Translations under genes and position numbers: made by a program
The notes under the pieces: generated by a model
Told to the model about the DNA's origin: nothing
Databases searched by the model: none
What the model saw: the letters and a program-made list of their open reading frames with translations, nothing else
Shown here: positions 1-8,129 of the stretch, piece after piece
How the letters are laid out: each line of letters begins with the position of its first letter
How positions within the stretch are numbered: position 1 is the stretch's first letter
NCBI GenBank assembly: GCA_036504055.1
Contig: DASXVU010000047.1
Coordinates: forward strand, 62,001 to 126,000
Source of the DNA: Methanomassiliicoccales archaeon
GTDB lineage: Archaea > Thermoplasmatota > Thermoplasmata > Methanomassiliicoccales > UBA472
Length of the DNA stretch: 64,000 bases
Direction: 5' to 3'

Positions 1-402
1 AAGAACGTGAACACGGGTTCGAGGGTTCTTCTCATGGATGACGAGGAATCGATCCTTGAGGTAGGAAAAGAGCTTCTGGAGGCTAGTGGTTTCATAGTCG
101 ACACGGCCAAAGATGGACGGGAGGCCATCGACCTATATGTGGAAGCGATGCGGAAAGGGAAGGGTTACGATGCGGTCATCATGGACCTGACCATCCGCGG
201 TGGTATGGGCGGAAAGGAGGCCATTGTCGAGCTCCTGAGGGTCGATCCTAAGGCCGTGGCCATAGTCTCGTCCGGCTACTCCAACGACCCAGTGATGGCC
301 GAGTACCGTAAGTTCGGATTCTCAGGAGTGGTCCAGAAACCGTATCTGATCAAAGATATGGTGGAAATGATCAGATCGGTGACCAAGGACAGGAACAGCT
401 AA
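1..402 (+). CDS. response-regulator receiver domain, 5' end outside window
   Basis: Receiver (CheY-like) domain that accepts a phosphoryl group from a histidine kinase. The fold is clear: an acidic pair DDEE near the start (numbering from the GTG at base 7), the phosphoacceptor Asp60 in VIMDLT, a Ser-Ser after the fourth strand and the conserved Lys in VQKPY near the end. The frame is open to base 1, and GTG at 7 is only an internal candidate start. Receivers with this GGMGGKEA-type loop are often the C-terminal domain of hybrid sensor kinases, so this may be the tail of a larger kinase rather than a free regulator. No output domain follows before the stop. Confidence 0.85.
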   Translation, partial: KNVNTGSRVLLMDDEESILEVGKELLEASGFIVDTAKDGREAIDLYVEAMRKGKGYDAVIMDLTIRGGMGGKEAIVELLRVDPKAVAIVSSGYSNDPVMAEYRKFGFSGVVQKPYLIKDMVEMIRSVTKDRNS

Positions 403-575
403 CGCTCATCCACCATAATGGAGGACTGGCCGTCGGATCTTCTATCGATGCTCCGATCTCCCCGAGACCTCGATCGCATATTGGGCTGTTGGGACGAAGA
501 AATGGCACGGAATTGAGAAATCCTGAGCGGGACGATGCGTATTTATACGCAGGAGTAAGGAATGTTAAGGTGATC

Positions 576-1040
576 ATGACACCAGACCGATCCCCGCTCC
601 TGAACGAATACCATTCCAAAAGAGATTTTTCCAAGACCGAGGAACCTTCAGGAGGTGATGTTCCGGAACGGCCGATCTTCGTCGTCCAGGAACATCATGC
701 GTCGCATCTCCATTATGACTTCAGGCTGTCCATGGACGGGGTTCTGAAGAGCTGGGCCGTGCCCAAAGGGGTGCCGGAGGAGAAGGGAACAAAGCACCTA
801 GCGGTGGAGACCGAGGACCATCCGCTGGAGTATGCGGACTTCGCGGGCGAGATCCCCAAGGGCCAATACGGAGGCGGGAAGGTAATGATCTGGGACCGGG
901 GCGAGTACGTTCTTGAGCATCGCGATCAGGATAAGGTGGTGGTTGAGCTGAAGGGCAACAGACTGAAGGGCAGATACTCCATAGTCCGGTTCAAGGGGAG
1001 GGAAAGCTCACCGAAGAACTGGCTGATAATGAAGCTGTGA
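576..1040 (+). CDS. stand-alone LigD-type 3'-phosphoesterase (PE) domain protein
   Basis: Predicted metal-dependent 3'-phosphoesterase that trims 3'-phosphate or 3'-ribonucleoside ends of DNA. The 154 residues match the PE domain of bacterial LigD: a KRDFSKT-like opening, HHASHLHYDFRL carrying the catalytic His/Asp residues, LKSWAVPKG, the VETEDHPLEYADF block and GQYGGGKVMIWDRG. No ligase or polymerase domain is attached or adjacent, as in other archaeal free-standing PE proteins. The ATG at 576 follows GGTGATC directly, and a TATA-like tttata lies near 542. A longer frame back to 489 adds 29 unconserved residues and was rejected. Family call is firm; the in vivo role is inferred. Confidence 0.88.
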   Translation: MTPDRSPLLNEYHSKRDFSKTEEPSGGDVPERPIFVVQEHHASHLHYDFRLSMDGVLKSWAVPKGVPEEKGTKHLAVETEDHPLEYADFAGEIPKGQYGGGKVMIWDRGEYVLEHRDQDKVVVELKGNRLKGRYSIVRFKGRESSPKNWLIMKL

Positions 1041-1095
1041 ATTAGAAAAACGTAAGAAAGGGGTTTATCGGGTTTGACCGAGTGAGGGAAGGCCC

Positions 1096-1320
1096 TTACT
1101 TGGCCTTCTTCATTATTTTCATCCAGCCGCCGGACTCGTATACTGAGAGTCCCCTCTTGCCGAGAGTCTTCTCAAAGTCTTCCCATGAGACGATCTCGAG
1201 GCGGGCGTTGGATCCCTTTGTGAACTGAATCCCGTTCGTTCCCTTTACACGGCCCGGCTTGAGACCCTTCTTCTTAGCGATCTCTTTGGCCTTGTCGAGG
1301 CTAATCTGTTCCATCACCAT
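1096..1320 (-). CDS. small conserved-looking protein of unknown function
   Basis: About 74 residues, basic, with no recognised domain. It begins MVMEQISLDKAKEIAKKKG and ends in an aromatic WMKIMKKAK tail, so it looks like a compact single-domain protein. The chosen ATG at 1320 lies 7 nt after a good ribosome site (GGAGGG). A frame extending to 1341 would put that site inside the gene. Upstream in its own direction are a TATA box (1387-1395) and a perfect inverted repeat (1342-1360), so it has its own regulated promoter. It is flanked on both sides by genes on the other strand. Function unknown. Confidence 0.65.
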   Translation of the reverse strand: MVMEQISLDKAKEIAKKKGLKPGRVKGTNGIQFTKGSNARLEIVSWEDFEKTLGKRGLSVYESGGWMKIMKKAK

Positions 1321-1341
1321 ATGATATCCCTCCTTTGACAC

Positions 1342-1360
1342 TTGGCCGGATACTGGCCAA
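1342..1360. promoter_or_regulatory. perfect inverted repeat TTGGCC-N7-GGCCAA, candidate operator
   Basis: Six-base arms TTGGCC (1342-1347) and GGCCAA (1355-1360) around a 7-nt spacer. The repeat lies between the TATA box of the small minus-strand gene (1387-1395) and its GGAGGG ribosome site, close to the expected transcription start near 1362. That is the usual place for an archaeal repressor site. The same arms could instead form a 5'-leader hairpin. The binding protein is unknown. Confidence 0.5.
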
Positions 1361-1613
1361 CTATCCAGTAAGTAATGAACATGACCTATATATAAAATTT
1401 ATCTCATAATGTTACGCTCCCAGTATTCATTTCCCATATATATCCGGTTGTAGAAACCGTTCGGGAGCCAGCAAGAAAAGCATTTTCGCACTGTTGGAAA
1501 CCATCAGCCAGAAGGTCTGTCTGTGAGGTACTGGCAGGGACGGAGAGACATCTGGCAATAACCGGTCAGGTAATGATATATCAAGGTAGAGTGATTCCCT
1601 GAACGCTGAAATC

Positions 1614-2918
1614 ATGACACTGTTCGGTTCTTCAGGGATCCGTGGCCTGGTGGGCCAAGAGATCACATCAAGCCTGGCGCTCAAAATAGGAATGGCCGTA
1701 GGCAACGAATATGGCCAGATAATTATCGGAAAGGACACCAGGACCAGTGGGGGCATGATGGAGAGGGCGCTGGCCGCAGGTGCAATGTCCTCAGGAGCCG
1801 ATATCCACATGGCAGGCATGTTATCCACTCCAACGCTGGCCAGGGCTGCATTTGATTACGATTGCGGATTGATGATCACCGCGTCCCATAACCCCAAGGA
1901 GTACAATGGGGTGAAGATGTGGAATCCAGATGGAAGCGCGTTCGATACCGACCAGATGGAGCGAGTGGAACGGTTGATCATGAGCGGTGGATCGAGAAAA
2001 CCCTCATGGAGGGACGTCGGCCAAGAATATGTCCATAGGAACGCGGTAAGGGATCACATGAATGACGTGATCAGTTCTGTGGGCACTTCCGACGTCAGTG
2101 TCGTGGTGGACTGCGCATGTGGCGCCACGTTCAATATCAGCCCTCTGCTGCTGCGGGAGATGGGATGCGGGGTCCTCTCCCTGAACGCCCAACCGGACGG
2201 TTACTTCCCGGGAAGGATGCCGGAACCGACCGAGGAACAGCTCAATGACCTCATGAAGAACGTGATCAACCGTGAAGCTAACTTGGGCATAGCGCATGAT
2301 GGGGACGGGGACCGGATGGTGGCCGTCGATGAAAATGGACGTTTCGTCGATGGTGATAAGCTCCTGGCCCTTTTCGCCTCTGTCCTGGGAGCCACTGGGC
2401 TTGTCGCACCGATAGACGCCTCCATGGTCCTGGATGATATGGTCAAAGGGAATGTCGTTCGCACCAAGGTCGGAGATGTCTATGTGGCCGAGGCCCTGAA
2501 GCGGACCGGACTACCCTTTGGGGGCGAACCCTCAGGAACGTTCATCTTCCCCAAGGAGACATATTGTCCCGATGGGGTCTATGCCGCCGCGTTGCTGGCA
2601 AAATATACCCAGGAACAGCGATTGTCGGAGATGATCGACTCACTGCCGTCATACCCGAGGGCCAGAGAGTCGTTCGGTTTCCCCGCGGCAAACCGCGAGA
2701 CACTCACTGCAAGGATGGGACAGGAGATGGCCGGTGTAAGCTGCAACCGCCTGATAACCGTTGACGGGTTCCGGGCGGAGTTCGATAACGGGTGGTACCT
2801 GATGAGACTGTCCGGAACCGAACCAAAGCTGCGTATCTCCGCCGAAGCCCGCAGCAAGGATGAACTGGACCGATTGATGGGTCAGGCCCGTACCATTGTA
2901 AAGAGGTGCATGAAATGA
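1614..2918 (+). CDS. glmM: phosphohexomutase, probable phosphoglucosamine mutase
   Basis: Interconverts hexose 6-phosphate and 1-phosphate, most likely glucosamine phosphates, on the way to UDP-GlcNAc. All alpha-D-phosphohexomutase signatures are present in 434 residues: the catalytic phosphoserine Ser91 in TASHNP, the metal loop DGDGDR with Asp229/231/233, the sugar loop GEPSG near 304-308 and the C-terminal phosphate-binding RLSGTEPKLRI. The ATG at 1614 lies about 35 nt below a TATA-like gatatatc. It overlaps the next gene by an ATGA (2915-2918), and that gene is a bifunctional nucleotidylyltransferase. This pairing favours GlmM over phosphomannomutase; exact specificity is inferred. A paralogue lies at 21849-23198. 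Confidence 0.88.
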   Translation: MTLFGSSGIRGLVGQEITSSLALKIGMAVGNEYGQIIIGKDTRTSGGMMERALAAGAMSSGADIHMAGMLSTPTLARAAFDYDCGLMITASHNPKEYNGVKMWNPDGSAFDTDQMERVERLIMSGGSRKPSWRDVGQEYVHRNAVRDHMNDVISSVGTSDVSVVVDCACGATFNISPLLLREMGCGVLSLNAQPDGYFPGRMPEPTEEQLNDLMKNVINREANLGIAHDGDGDRMVAVDENGRFVDGDKLLALFASVLGATGLVAPIDASMVLDDMVKGNVVRTKVGDVYVAEALKRTGLPFGGEPSGTFIFPKETYCPDGVYAAALLAKYTQEQRLSEMIDSLPSYPRARESFGFPAANRETLTARMGQEMAGVSCNRLITVDGFRAEFDNGWYLMRLSGTEPKLRISAEARSKDELDRLMGQARTIVKRCMK

Positions 2919-4141
2919 AAGCCCTAATTCTGGCTGCCGGCGAAGGCGCCCGGCTTAGACCATTGACGTCGAACACCCCGAAGCCGCTGCTGCTGGTGGC
3001 TGGAAAACCTTATCTGAGCCACCTGTTCGCCAGCCTGAAAGCGTCGGGAATCGAGGAAATCGCCCTGCTGGTCGGCTTCAAGAGCAACCGCATCAGGGAA
3101 TGCTACGGGGAAGGTTCCTCGGAAGGTATCCGCATCACATATCTGGAACAGAAGGAGAGGCTGGGCACGGCGAACGCGATCGGTGTCGCCGAGGGGGTCA
3201 TGGACGAGGATTTCGTCTGCATCAATGGCGATGTGGTGCTGTCCCAGAAGGACATAGTGGCAGTGGTGGAGGCCCACCGCCAGCATCGCGGGACGATCAT
3301 GTCCACCGTCACCGTGGACGATCCGACCCGGTTCGGGGTAATCGAAGAATCCAATGGCAAGATGGTACGGATAGTGGAGAAGCCCAAGGTGGCGCCCAGC
3401 AACATGATCAATGCGGGCATGTTCGTTTTCACCCCCCAAGTATTTGATTACATCAGGAAGACGGAGAAATCCCCCCGTGGAGAGTTCGAGATCACGGACA
3501 CGCTAAACATGATGGCCAGCAAGATGGATATCAACATCTACCGGCTGCAGGGGCCCTGGATGGATGTCGGCAGGCCTTGGGACCTGCTCAAGGCCAACGA
3601 GATCCTGATGGCCAACCTCGAACGGCGTATCGAGGGCACGGTGGAGGAGGGAGCCGTCCTGAAAGGCAATGTCGTGGTGGAGAAGGGCGCGCTGATACGT
3701 GCTGGCAGCTATATCGAGGGACCGGTCTACATATCCGCGGGATGCGACATCGGGCCGAACTGCTACATAAGGCCGTCGACATGCCTCGGCAAGAACGTTC
3801 GAGTTGGAGCGGCGGTGGAGGTCAAGAACTCCATCGTGATGAGCGGAACCCATGTCCCGCACCACAACTACGTCGGGGACAGCATCGTCGGGGAACGATG
3901 CAACTTCGGTGCTGGAACCAAGGTCGCCAACCTCCGTTTCGATGACAAGACGGTGAAGGTCTCGTTCAAAGGAAGCTCGATAGACGCCGGCACCAGAAAG
4001 TTGGGCGTCATAATGGGCGACGATGTCAAGACCGGCATCAACAGCATGATCGAGCCGGGAACGATAATCGGGGAAAGATCGATCGTGGGAATGGGAGCGG
4101 TGGCCAAGGGCGAGATCGGACCGGACAGCCGGATATTCTAA
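2915..4141 (+). CDS. bifunctional sugar-1-phosphate nucleotidylyltransferase/acetyltransferase (GlmU-like)
   Basis: Makes a nucleotide sugar from a sugar 1-phosphate. Residues 1-235 are a nucleotidyltransferase fold (ILAAGEGARLRPLT at 5-18, INGDVV, VEKPK). The rest is a left-handed beta-helix of hexapeptide repeats ending in the archaeal acetyltransferase block with an Asn/Ala-rich GAGTKVANLR loop, as in the ST0452 type of Sulfolobus. It should therefore acetylate glucosamine-1-P and then uridylylate it. The ATG at 2915 overlaps the mutase stop (ATGA) and follows a GAGGTG site, so the pair is translationally coupled. The gene ends 4 nt inside the convergent JAMM gene. Confidence 0.87.
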   Translation: MKALILAAGEGARLRPLTSNTPKPLLLVAGKPYLSHLFASLKASGIEEIALLVGFKSNRIRECYGEGSSEGIRITYLEQKERLGTANAIGVAEGVMDEDFVCINGDVVLSQKDIVAVVEAHRQHRGTIMSTVTVDDPTRFGVIEESNGKMVRIVEKPKVAPSNMINAGMFVFTPQVFDYIRKTEKSPRGEFEITDTLNMMASKMDINIYRLQGPWMDVGRPWDLLKANEILMANLERRIEGTVEEGAVLKGNVVVEKGALIRAGSYIEGPVYISAGCDIGPNCYIRPSTCLGKNVRVGAAVEVKNSIVMSGTHVPHHNYVGDSIVGERCNFGAGTKVANLRFDDKTVKVSFKGSSIDAGTRKLGVIMGDDVKTGINSMIEPGTIIGERSIVGMGAVAKGEIGPDSRIF

Positions 4142-4530
4142 TCGAGGTCGACCACCTCGAGCTCGATCTTGTTACCTTCCATGTCGTATGCCTGCCAGCT
4201 ATGCATGTCATACGGCAGTTTGGTAATGATGTGAGTGTTCCCGAAGCGCCTGAACAGATGCAGGTCCTCTTCGGACCAATGATTGCTTGGCCCGGGATGG
4301 GAGTGGACCGTGCCGACGACCGAGTAGTCGATAGGGAGCATGTGCAGGAACAGCGTTGCGTTATCCTCTCCCTGGATCGTTCCAGGAAGGAACAGGAGCT
4401 CGGAGATGACGCCGTCCTCCGCCCGCATCGCCGCCACGAACTCGTTAGGAAGGGACTGCCTGGCCGATTCGTTGACCATCTCCAGCACCTGCCGGTCTAT
4501 GCCCCAGACCTTCCTCTTCTTTCCTAGCAT
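4138..4530 (-). CDS. JAMM/MPN metalloprotease-like protein
   Basis: Zn-dependent isopeptidase/peptidase of the JAMM family, which in archaea can cleave ubiquitin-like SAMP proteins from targets. The 130-residue protein has the full active site: Glu30, then the HSH pair His76 and His78, seven residues, Ser86 and Asp89 (H-x-H-x7-S-x2-D). The longer frame to 4827 is a NAD kinase shadow; the ATG at 4530 overlaps the NAD kinase stop by 7 nt. It is thus the last gene of a phosphatase/NAD kinase/JAMM operon. Catalytic competence is predicted from intact ligands; the substrate is unknown. No SAMP or E1 gene is nearby. Confidence 0.85.
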   Translation of the reverse strand: MLGKKRKVWGIDRQVLEMVNESARQSLPNEFVAAMRAEDGVISELLFLPGTIQGEDNATLFLHMLPIDYSVVGTVHSHPGPSNHWSEEDLHLFRRFGNTHIITKLPYDMHSWQAYDMEGNKIELEVVDLD

Positions 4531-5333
4531 AACGACCCCATCAATTTCTCGCGGGTCCGGGAGTAGAAGCTGCGGCCGAACGATACGAAGCGGGCCTTGG
4601 TCTCCGACACGCCGAACTCGACCGTCTCGTTCCCGGCCATCGCCTCCTCCTCCTGACCGTCCACTACGACCACGCACTCTTTCGGCCTCACGACCTTCAG
4701 GGTGATCTTGCTGGTGGAAGGAACGACCACCGGACGCGCGGCGAACTTGAAGGGAGCCATGGGAGCTATCACCAGCGCCTCCACGCGCGGGTCGACCAGG
4801 GGCGCTCCGACGCTCATCGCATAGCACGTCGAACCGGTCGGCGTGGAGACGATGATGCCGTCTGCCCTGACGTTCACTGCCAGTTCGTCGTCCACGAACA
4901 CCTGGAAATGCCTGATCTTGGCCACGTGGGCGGTATGCACGACCGCCTCGTTGACGGCGTCGGGCAGGCGCTTCTTATTGATGGTGGTCTTCAGCTTCAG
5001 GCGGGATACGACCTCATAATTGCCCCGGAGGATGTTCTCCAGGCCCTCCTCCAGCTCCTCATCCGCAACCTCGGTAAGGAAGCCCAGGTCACCGGCGTTG
5101 ATCCCGAAGATCGGTGCTTTGTTCAGCTGTGAGGTCCTGAGTATGGTCCCGTCCCCGCCGATGGTGATCATCACCTCGACGTCCATGTCCTCGATCCTGC
5201 AGCCTTTCATCCTGAACCGCTCGGCGATCTCGGTCTCCAGCAGGACCTCGTGTCCCTCCAGCAGTTGCAGCGCCCGCCTGGCCATGCGAGGCGCATCCGG
5301 CACGTCCATGTTCACGCTCATTCCGAACTTCAC
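4524..5333 (-). CDS. nadK: NAD kinase
   Basis: Phosphorylates NAD to NADP with ATP or polyphosphate. The 269 residues carry GGDGT at 59-63, the NAGDLGFL turn at 79-86, the Asn-Glu pair at 128-129 and the conserved ADGIIVSTPTGST block near 158-168. It starts 4 nt inside the upstream phosphatase gene and ends 7 nt inside the downstream JAMM gene, so the three are tightly coupled. In methanogens such as Methanocaldococcus an NAD kinase is fused to an inositol-monophosphatase-like NADP phosphatase; here the same two modules are separate adjacent genes. Confidence 0.95.
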   Translation of the reverse strand: MKFGMSVNMDVPDAPRMARRALQLLEGHEVLLETEIAERFRMKGCRIEDMDVEVMITIGGDGTILRTSQLNKAPIFGINAGDLGFLTEVADEELEEGLENILRGNYEVVSRLKLKTTINKKRLPDAVNEAVVHTAHVAKIRHFQVFVDDELAVNVRADGIIVSTPTGSTCYAMSVGAPLVDPRVEALVIAPMAPFKFAARPVVVPSTSKITLKVVRPKECVVVVDGQEEEAMAGNETVEFGVSETKARFVSFGRSFYSRTREKLMGSLC

Positions 5334-6103
5334 AGCAGCACCTCCTTCACCGCTTCATCGCCATATGCCAGGAAATTGCTTCTGACCTTCAGGTCGAAGG
5401 GCATGTCTAGCCGGTTGCCTGATAGGTCGATGATATCCCCTCCCGCCTCGCGCAGGATCAAGGCGCTCGCGGCGATGTCGATCACCCTGATGGATTTATC
5501 ATACCGGTCCGCGTTGAAATAGTAGCCGTCGGCGCTCCCCTTGGCCACCATGCACATCTCCAGCGACGCGCAGCCCATGGAGCGGGACCGGTTCGCCTTC
5601 TTCGTCACATTGTATCCGTCTATCTTGGAGTGTTTGCCCATGTAGACGAATACGGTCGATTGTTTCTGGACGAACTTTCTTACCCGGAGCCGGCAGCCGT
5701 CCTGGAATGCCCCCTTGCCAGTCTCGGCGTAGAACCGCTCCCCAGTGACCACGTTTTGGACGATGCCGGCCTCGACGTCGGCCATGCTCCTGGTCCCTAT
5801 GGCCATGGAAACGCTGTAGAAAGGGATGCCCATGAGCGAGTTGTAAGTGCCGTCTATCGGATCGATCACCAAGGTCTTCTCGGCCTTGTTGTCGATGTAT
5901 CCGGCCTCTTCGCTCAGTATGTTAAGCGGGACCTCGTTCTCGGTGATGTATTCCACTATGACGTCCTCGGCCACCTTGTCTATGCTCAGCGTTGGGGTCC
6001 CGTCCGCACCCATGCATAGTTCCTTTGACCGGTCGAAGTCCTTGGGCAGGGAGTTGACCTTCTCCCGGACCTCTTCTGCGATGTCCTCGAGCATTTCTCG
6101 CAT
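5330..6103 (-). CDS. inositol-monophosphatase/FBPase-family phosphatase
   Basis: Mg-dependent, Li-sensitive phosphatase family (SuhB/archaeal FBPase/NADP phosphatase). In 257 residues the metal motifs are SEEAG at 64-68, DPIDGTYN at 81-88 and a third Asp near 208 in RVIDIAA. It is the first gene of an operon overlapping NAD kinase by 4 nt, which makes NADP phosphatase a plausible activity beside inositol phosphate or fructose bisphosphate hydrolysis. A TATA-like ttatat at 6130-6136 on this strand puts transcription start within a few nt of the ATG at 6103, suggesting a leaderless message. Substrate not settled by sequence. Confidence 0.9.
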   Translation of the reverse strand: MREMLEDIAEEVREKVNSLPKDFDRSKELCMGADGTPTLSIDKVAEDVIVEYITENEVPLNILSEEAGYIDNKAEKTLVIDPIDGTYNSLMGIPFYSVSMAIGTRSMADVEAGIVQNVVTGERFYAETGKGAFQDGCRLRVRKFVQKQSTVFVYMGKHSKIDGYNVTKKANRSRSMGCASLEMCMVAKGSADGYYFNADRYDKSIRVIDIAASALILREAGGDIIDLSGNRLDMPFDLKVRSNFLAYGDEAVKEVLL

Positions 6104-6213
6104 ACGTTCTGCTCAATGGACCTGGCGGGATATAACATTTCATGAACCACCATCACCAACCGTATCCACGACCAAGAACAAGGGATATCAACGACTTGTG
6201 TCATGGACCGTTC

Positions 6214-6612
6214 ATGGCCGAGATGTCCGCCGGAGAGGAGTGGATCGCCCACATGGGAAAAGCATCGAAACTTGGGCTGCACATCCGTTCTGTCATCCTC
6301 AGCGTCATCCCCGGCACGGTAGAGGAAGTCGACGAAAGATCGTCATTGCTGGCTTATATGGTCGGTGAAGGCTACAAGGGAACGGTCGTCGTGCTCAGGC
6401 ATTCCCGGACCGGCTGGTCAATCGGTTTCTATCGTGGCCGAGAGCTTCCCGACCCGGATGGGCTGCTTACTGGGAACGGACGGTCGCATGCCGTGGTCAA
6501 CATCTCCGGAAGGGCGGATGCCGAATCGGAATCGCTGAAGACCCTGCTCCGGGAGGCGTATTCCGCGGCCATCAGGCGAAGGGATGAAGAAAGCAAGGAA
6601 GTAGACGCCTAA
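6214..6612 (+). CDS. DUF1801-like small protein
   Basis: About 132 residues. The C-terminal half resembles the DUF1801/YdhG-like fold: GWSIGFYRGRELPDPDGLL, then a small strand and a final LKTLLREA helix. The N-terminal half begins MAEMSAGEEW with helices expected for this family. A longer frame starts at 6142 but its first 24 residues (NHHHQPYPRPR) look unconserved and would start almost on the divergent TATA box. No ribosome site clearly decides the start. Divergent from the phosphatase operon. Function unknown for the family in archaea. Confidence 0.6.
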   Translation: MAEMSAGEEWIAHMGKASKLGLHIRSVILSVIPGTVEEVDERSSLLAYMVGEGYKGTVVVLRHSRTGWSIGFYRGRELPDPDGLLTGNGRSHAVVNISGRADAESESLKTLLREAYSAAIRRRDEESKEVDA

Positions 6613-6939
6613 GGGCCGGAGGACCGACCACGGTCAGGTCCAGCATGTTGGCCTCGATCGGCACCCGTTGACCTGATCCAATAGAGGCGCCCCCCACGTC
6701 CTCGACCGATGGGACATGAAGGTGCGCCTGGGATGGCATACAGAGTGACGACCCAAGAATCCCCACCGATCGATGACCGAGACCGGAGAGGTTTTATCCC
6801 ATGGGGGCGTGGTCTCCCGGGAATATTGCATCATCGGCGGTCGCCGCCGTCAAGGGCGGGACGAAAATATTCAAATCAGGGCAGAGAATAACCCTCACGG
6901 GAACGAAGGCCTAATATACATATCGGAAGGCTGATTTAT
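6613..6939. other. 327-bp intergenic region with promoter for the downstream gene
   Basis: No convincing gene. Short frames in both directions (about 60 codons) are not protein-like. The right end carries a TATA-like taatata at about 6912-6918, spaced 25-28 nt from the TTG at 6940. The remaining 290 bp is GC-rich with no repeat or recognisable RNA fold. Confidence 0.5.
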
Positions 6940-7845
6940 TTGGACTCAGACGTCATACACGAATTCGGTGAGAACAAGGACTGGAACGAGAGCTTCTACT
7001 TCAATCTCTACGATAGAGGCAACGACATTCTCGGCTTCATGAGGATCGGATTGGTGCCCAACAAGAAGGAGAAGACCGCGTTCTGTTACTTCCTCATGCC
7101 GGATGGATCGACCATCGGGACCAGGGCGAAGTCCGAGATGGCCGACAACGATCTAGCGGCAGGCGGACTGAGGCTAGAGATGATCGAGTCGGAAAAGAAA
7201 TGGGCGATCAGGTTCGAGGGAGAACTGCCCCGGCAGCTGAAGGACGAGGTGTCCAAGGTCAACGTCAAGTTCGACCTGGAGTACGAAGGTCTGAACGAGA
7301 TGTTCGATTACCGCAACGCCGTCAGCGGCGACAAGGAGATCATCTCCCAGAATTTCGCCACCGAGCACTTTGAGCAGTTCGGCAAGGTCAAGGGGACCAT
7401 CACGATCGGTGACCGCGAGTACGCCGTCGATGCGCTGGGCGAGAGGGACCATTCCTGGGGAGTACGCGACTGGTCCGCCGCCGGCCGATGGGTCTGGATC
7501 ACCTGCCAGTTCAACGAGGGCTACGCATTCAACATCACCAAGCTCTACACGGACAAGGGCGAGATCGATGCCGGCTTCATCCATCAGGACGGAGTGACGC
7601 TGCCGATCGTCAAGGTGGACATGGCGCACGAGTTCGACGCCGAAGGCACACCGAGCGAACTGTACCTGGCGATGTACGACAAGGACGGAGATGTCTACGG
7701 CGTCAAGGCCGTCGTGAAGCGCAAGGTCATGCTCCCGATGAACGAGGACGAGAAGCGCACCCCGGTCATCTTCGAGACCCTGGCGAAGTTCAAGTTGGAC
7801 GACGACGTGGGCTACGGAGTGCTGGAGTACCTGCTCCGGAAATAA
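6940..7845 (+). CDS. lipocalin-like CrtC/DUF7064-type protein
   Basis: 301 residues, rich in acidic residues and beta-strand patterns. WNESFYFNLYD near residue 15, GERDHSWGVRDW in the middle and RWVWITCQFN soon after are characteristic of the CrtC-like/DUF7064 lipocalin-type proteins, a family with hydratase and unknown-function members. No signal peptide, so cytoplasmic. The TTG at 6940 is chosen because the conserved N-terminal block lies upstream of the first ATG (7039) and because the TATA box at 6912-6918 would start transcription there (leaderless). Molecular function unknown; no carotenoid genes are nearby. Confidence 0.65.
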   Translation: MDSDVIHEFGENKDWNESFYFNLYDRGNDILGFMRIGLVPNKKEKTAFCYFLMPDGSTIGTRAKSEMADNDLAAGGLRLEMIESEKKWAIRFEGELPRQLKDEVSKVNVKFDLEYEGLNEMFDYRNAVSGDKEIISQNFATEHFEQFGKVKGTITIGDREYAVDALGERDHSWGVRDWSAAGRWVWITCQFNEGYAFNITKLYTDKGEIDAGFIHQDGVTLPIVKVDMAHEFDAEGTPSELYLAMYDKDGDVYGVKAVVKRKVMLPMNEDEKRTPVIFETLAKFKLDDDVGYGVLEYLLRK

Positions 7846-7877
7846 ACCCCAACCCAATCTCTTATTTTTCTTAAGAT

Positions 7878-8129
7878 TCAGCGTGATTTGGCGGATAGCT
7901 CTCGGATGAGCGAGGTAAGGCTCATTCCGGCGCCATATTCGTCCCGCAGCGCTTTCGCTTCCCGCTTCGGGAGGCCACTGGCCAATAGTGAGCGGTAGAA
8001 TACTTTCGAGGCCTTCTTGGCACTGACCTTGACACGCAGGTAGGAACGTAGAAGCCGGTAGGCCATCAAGGGCATGCTCGCAACGACAATGACTATGGCA
8101 CCATTGTCGCTGCCGGTCATTTCTCGCAC
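7878..8129 (-). CDS. small membrane-anchored protein sharing a motif with its upstream neighbour
   Basis: 83 residues: an N-terminal hydrophobic segment (GAIVIVVASMPLMAYRLL, about 10-27), then a basic cytoplasmic part. Residues 44-78 (FYRSLLASG through SLTSLIREL) align without gaps to residues 70-104 of the gene just upstream, with about 13 identities in 35 including Phe-Tyr, Gly, Glu, Glu-Tyr and Ser-Leu. The start overlaps the end of that gene by 13 nt, so the two are coupled. Related motifs occur in uncharacterised archaeal proteins. The function is unknown; a membrane-bound paralogue of the soluble partner is the simplest reading. Confidence 0.65.
   Translation of the reverse strand: MREMTGSDNGAIVIVVASMPLMAYRLLRSYLRVKVSAKKASKVFYRSLLASGLPKREAKALRDEYGAGMSLTSLIRELSAKSR

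Noticed and set aside
6572-6891. Short frames on both strands between the DUF1801-like gene and the lipocalin-like gene
   Set aside because: About 60 codons each, no ribosome site, composition of frame shadows, no recognisable motif.
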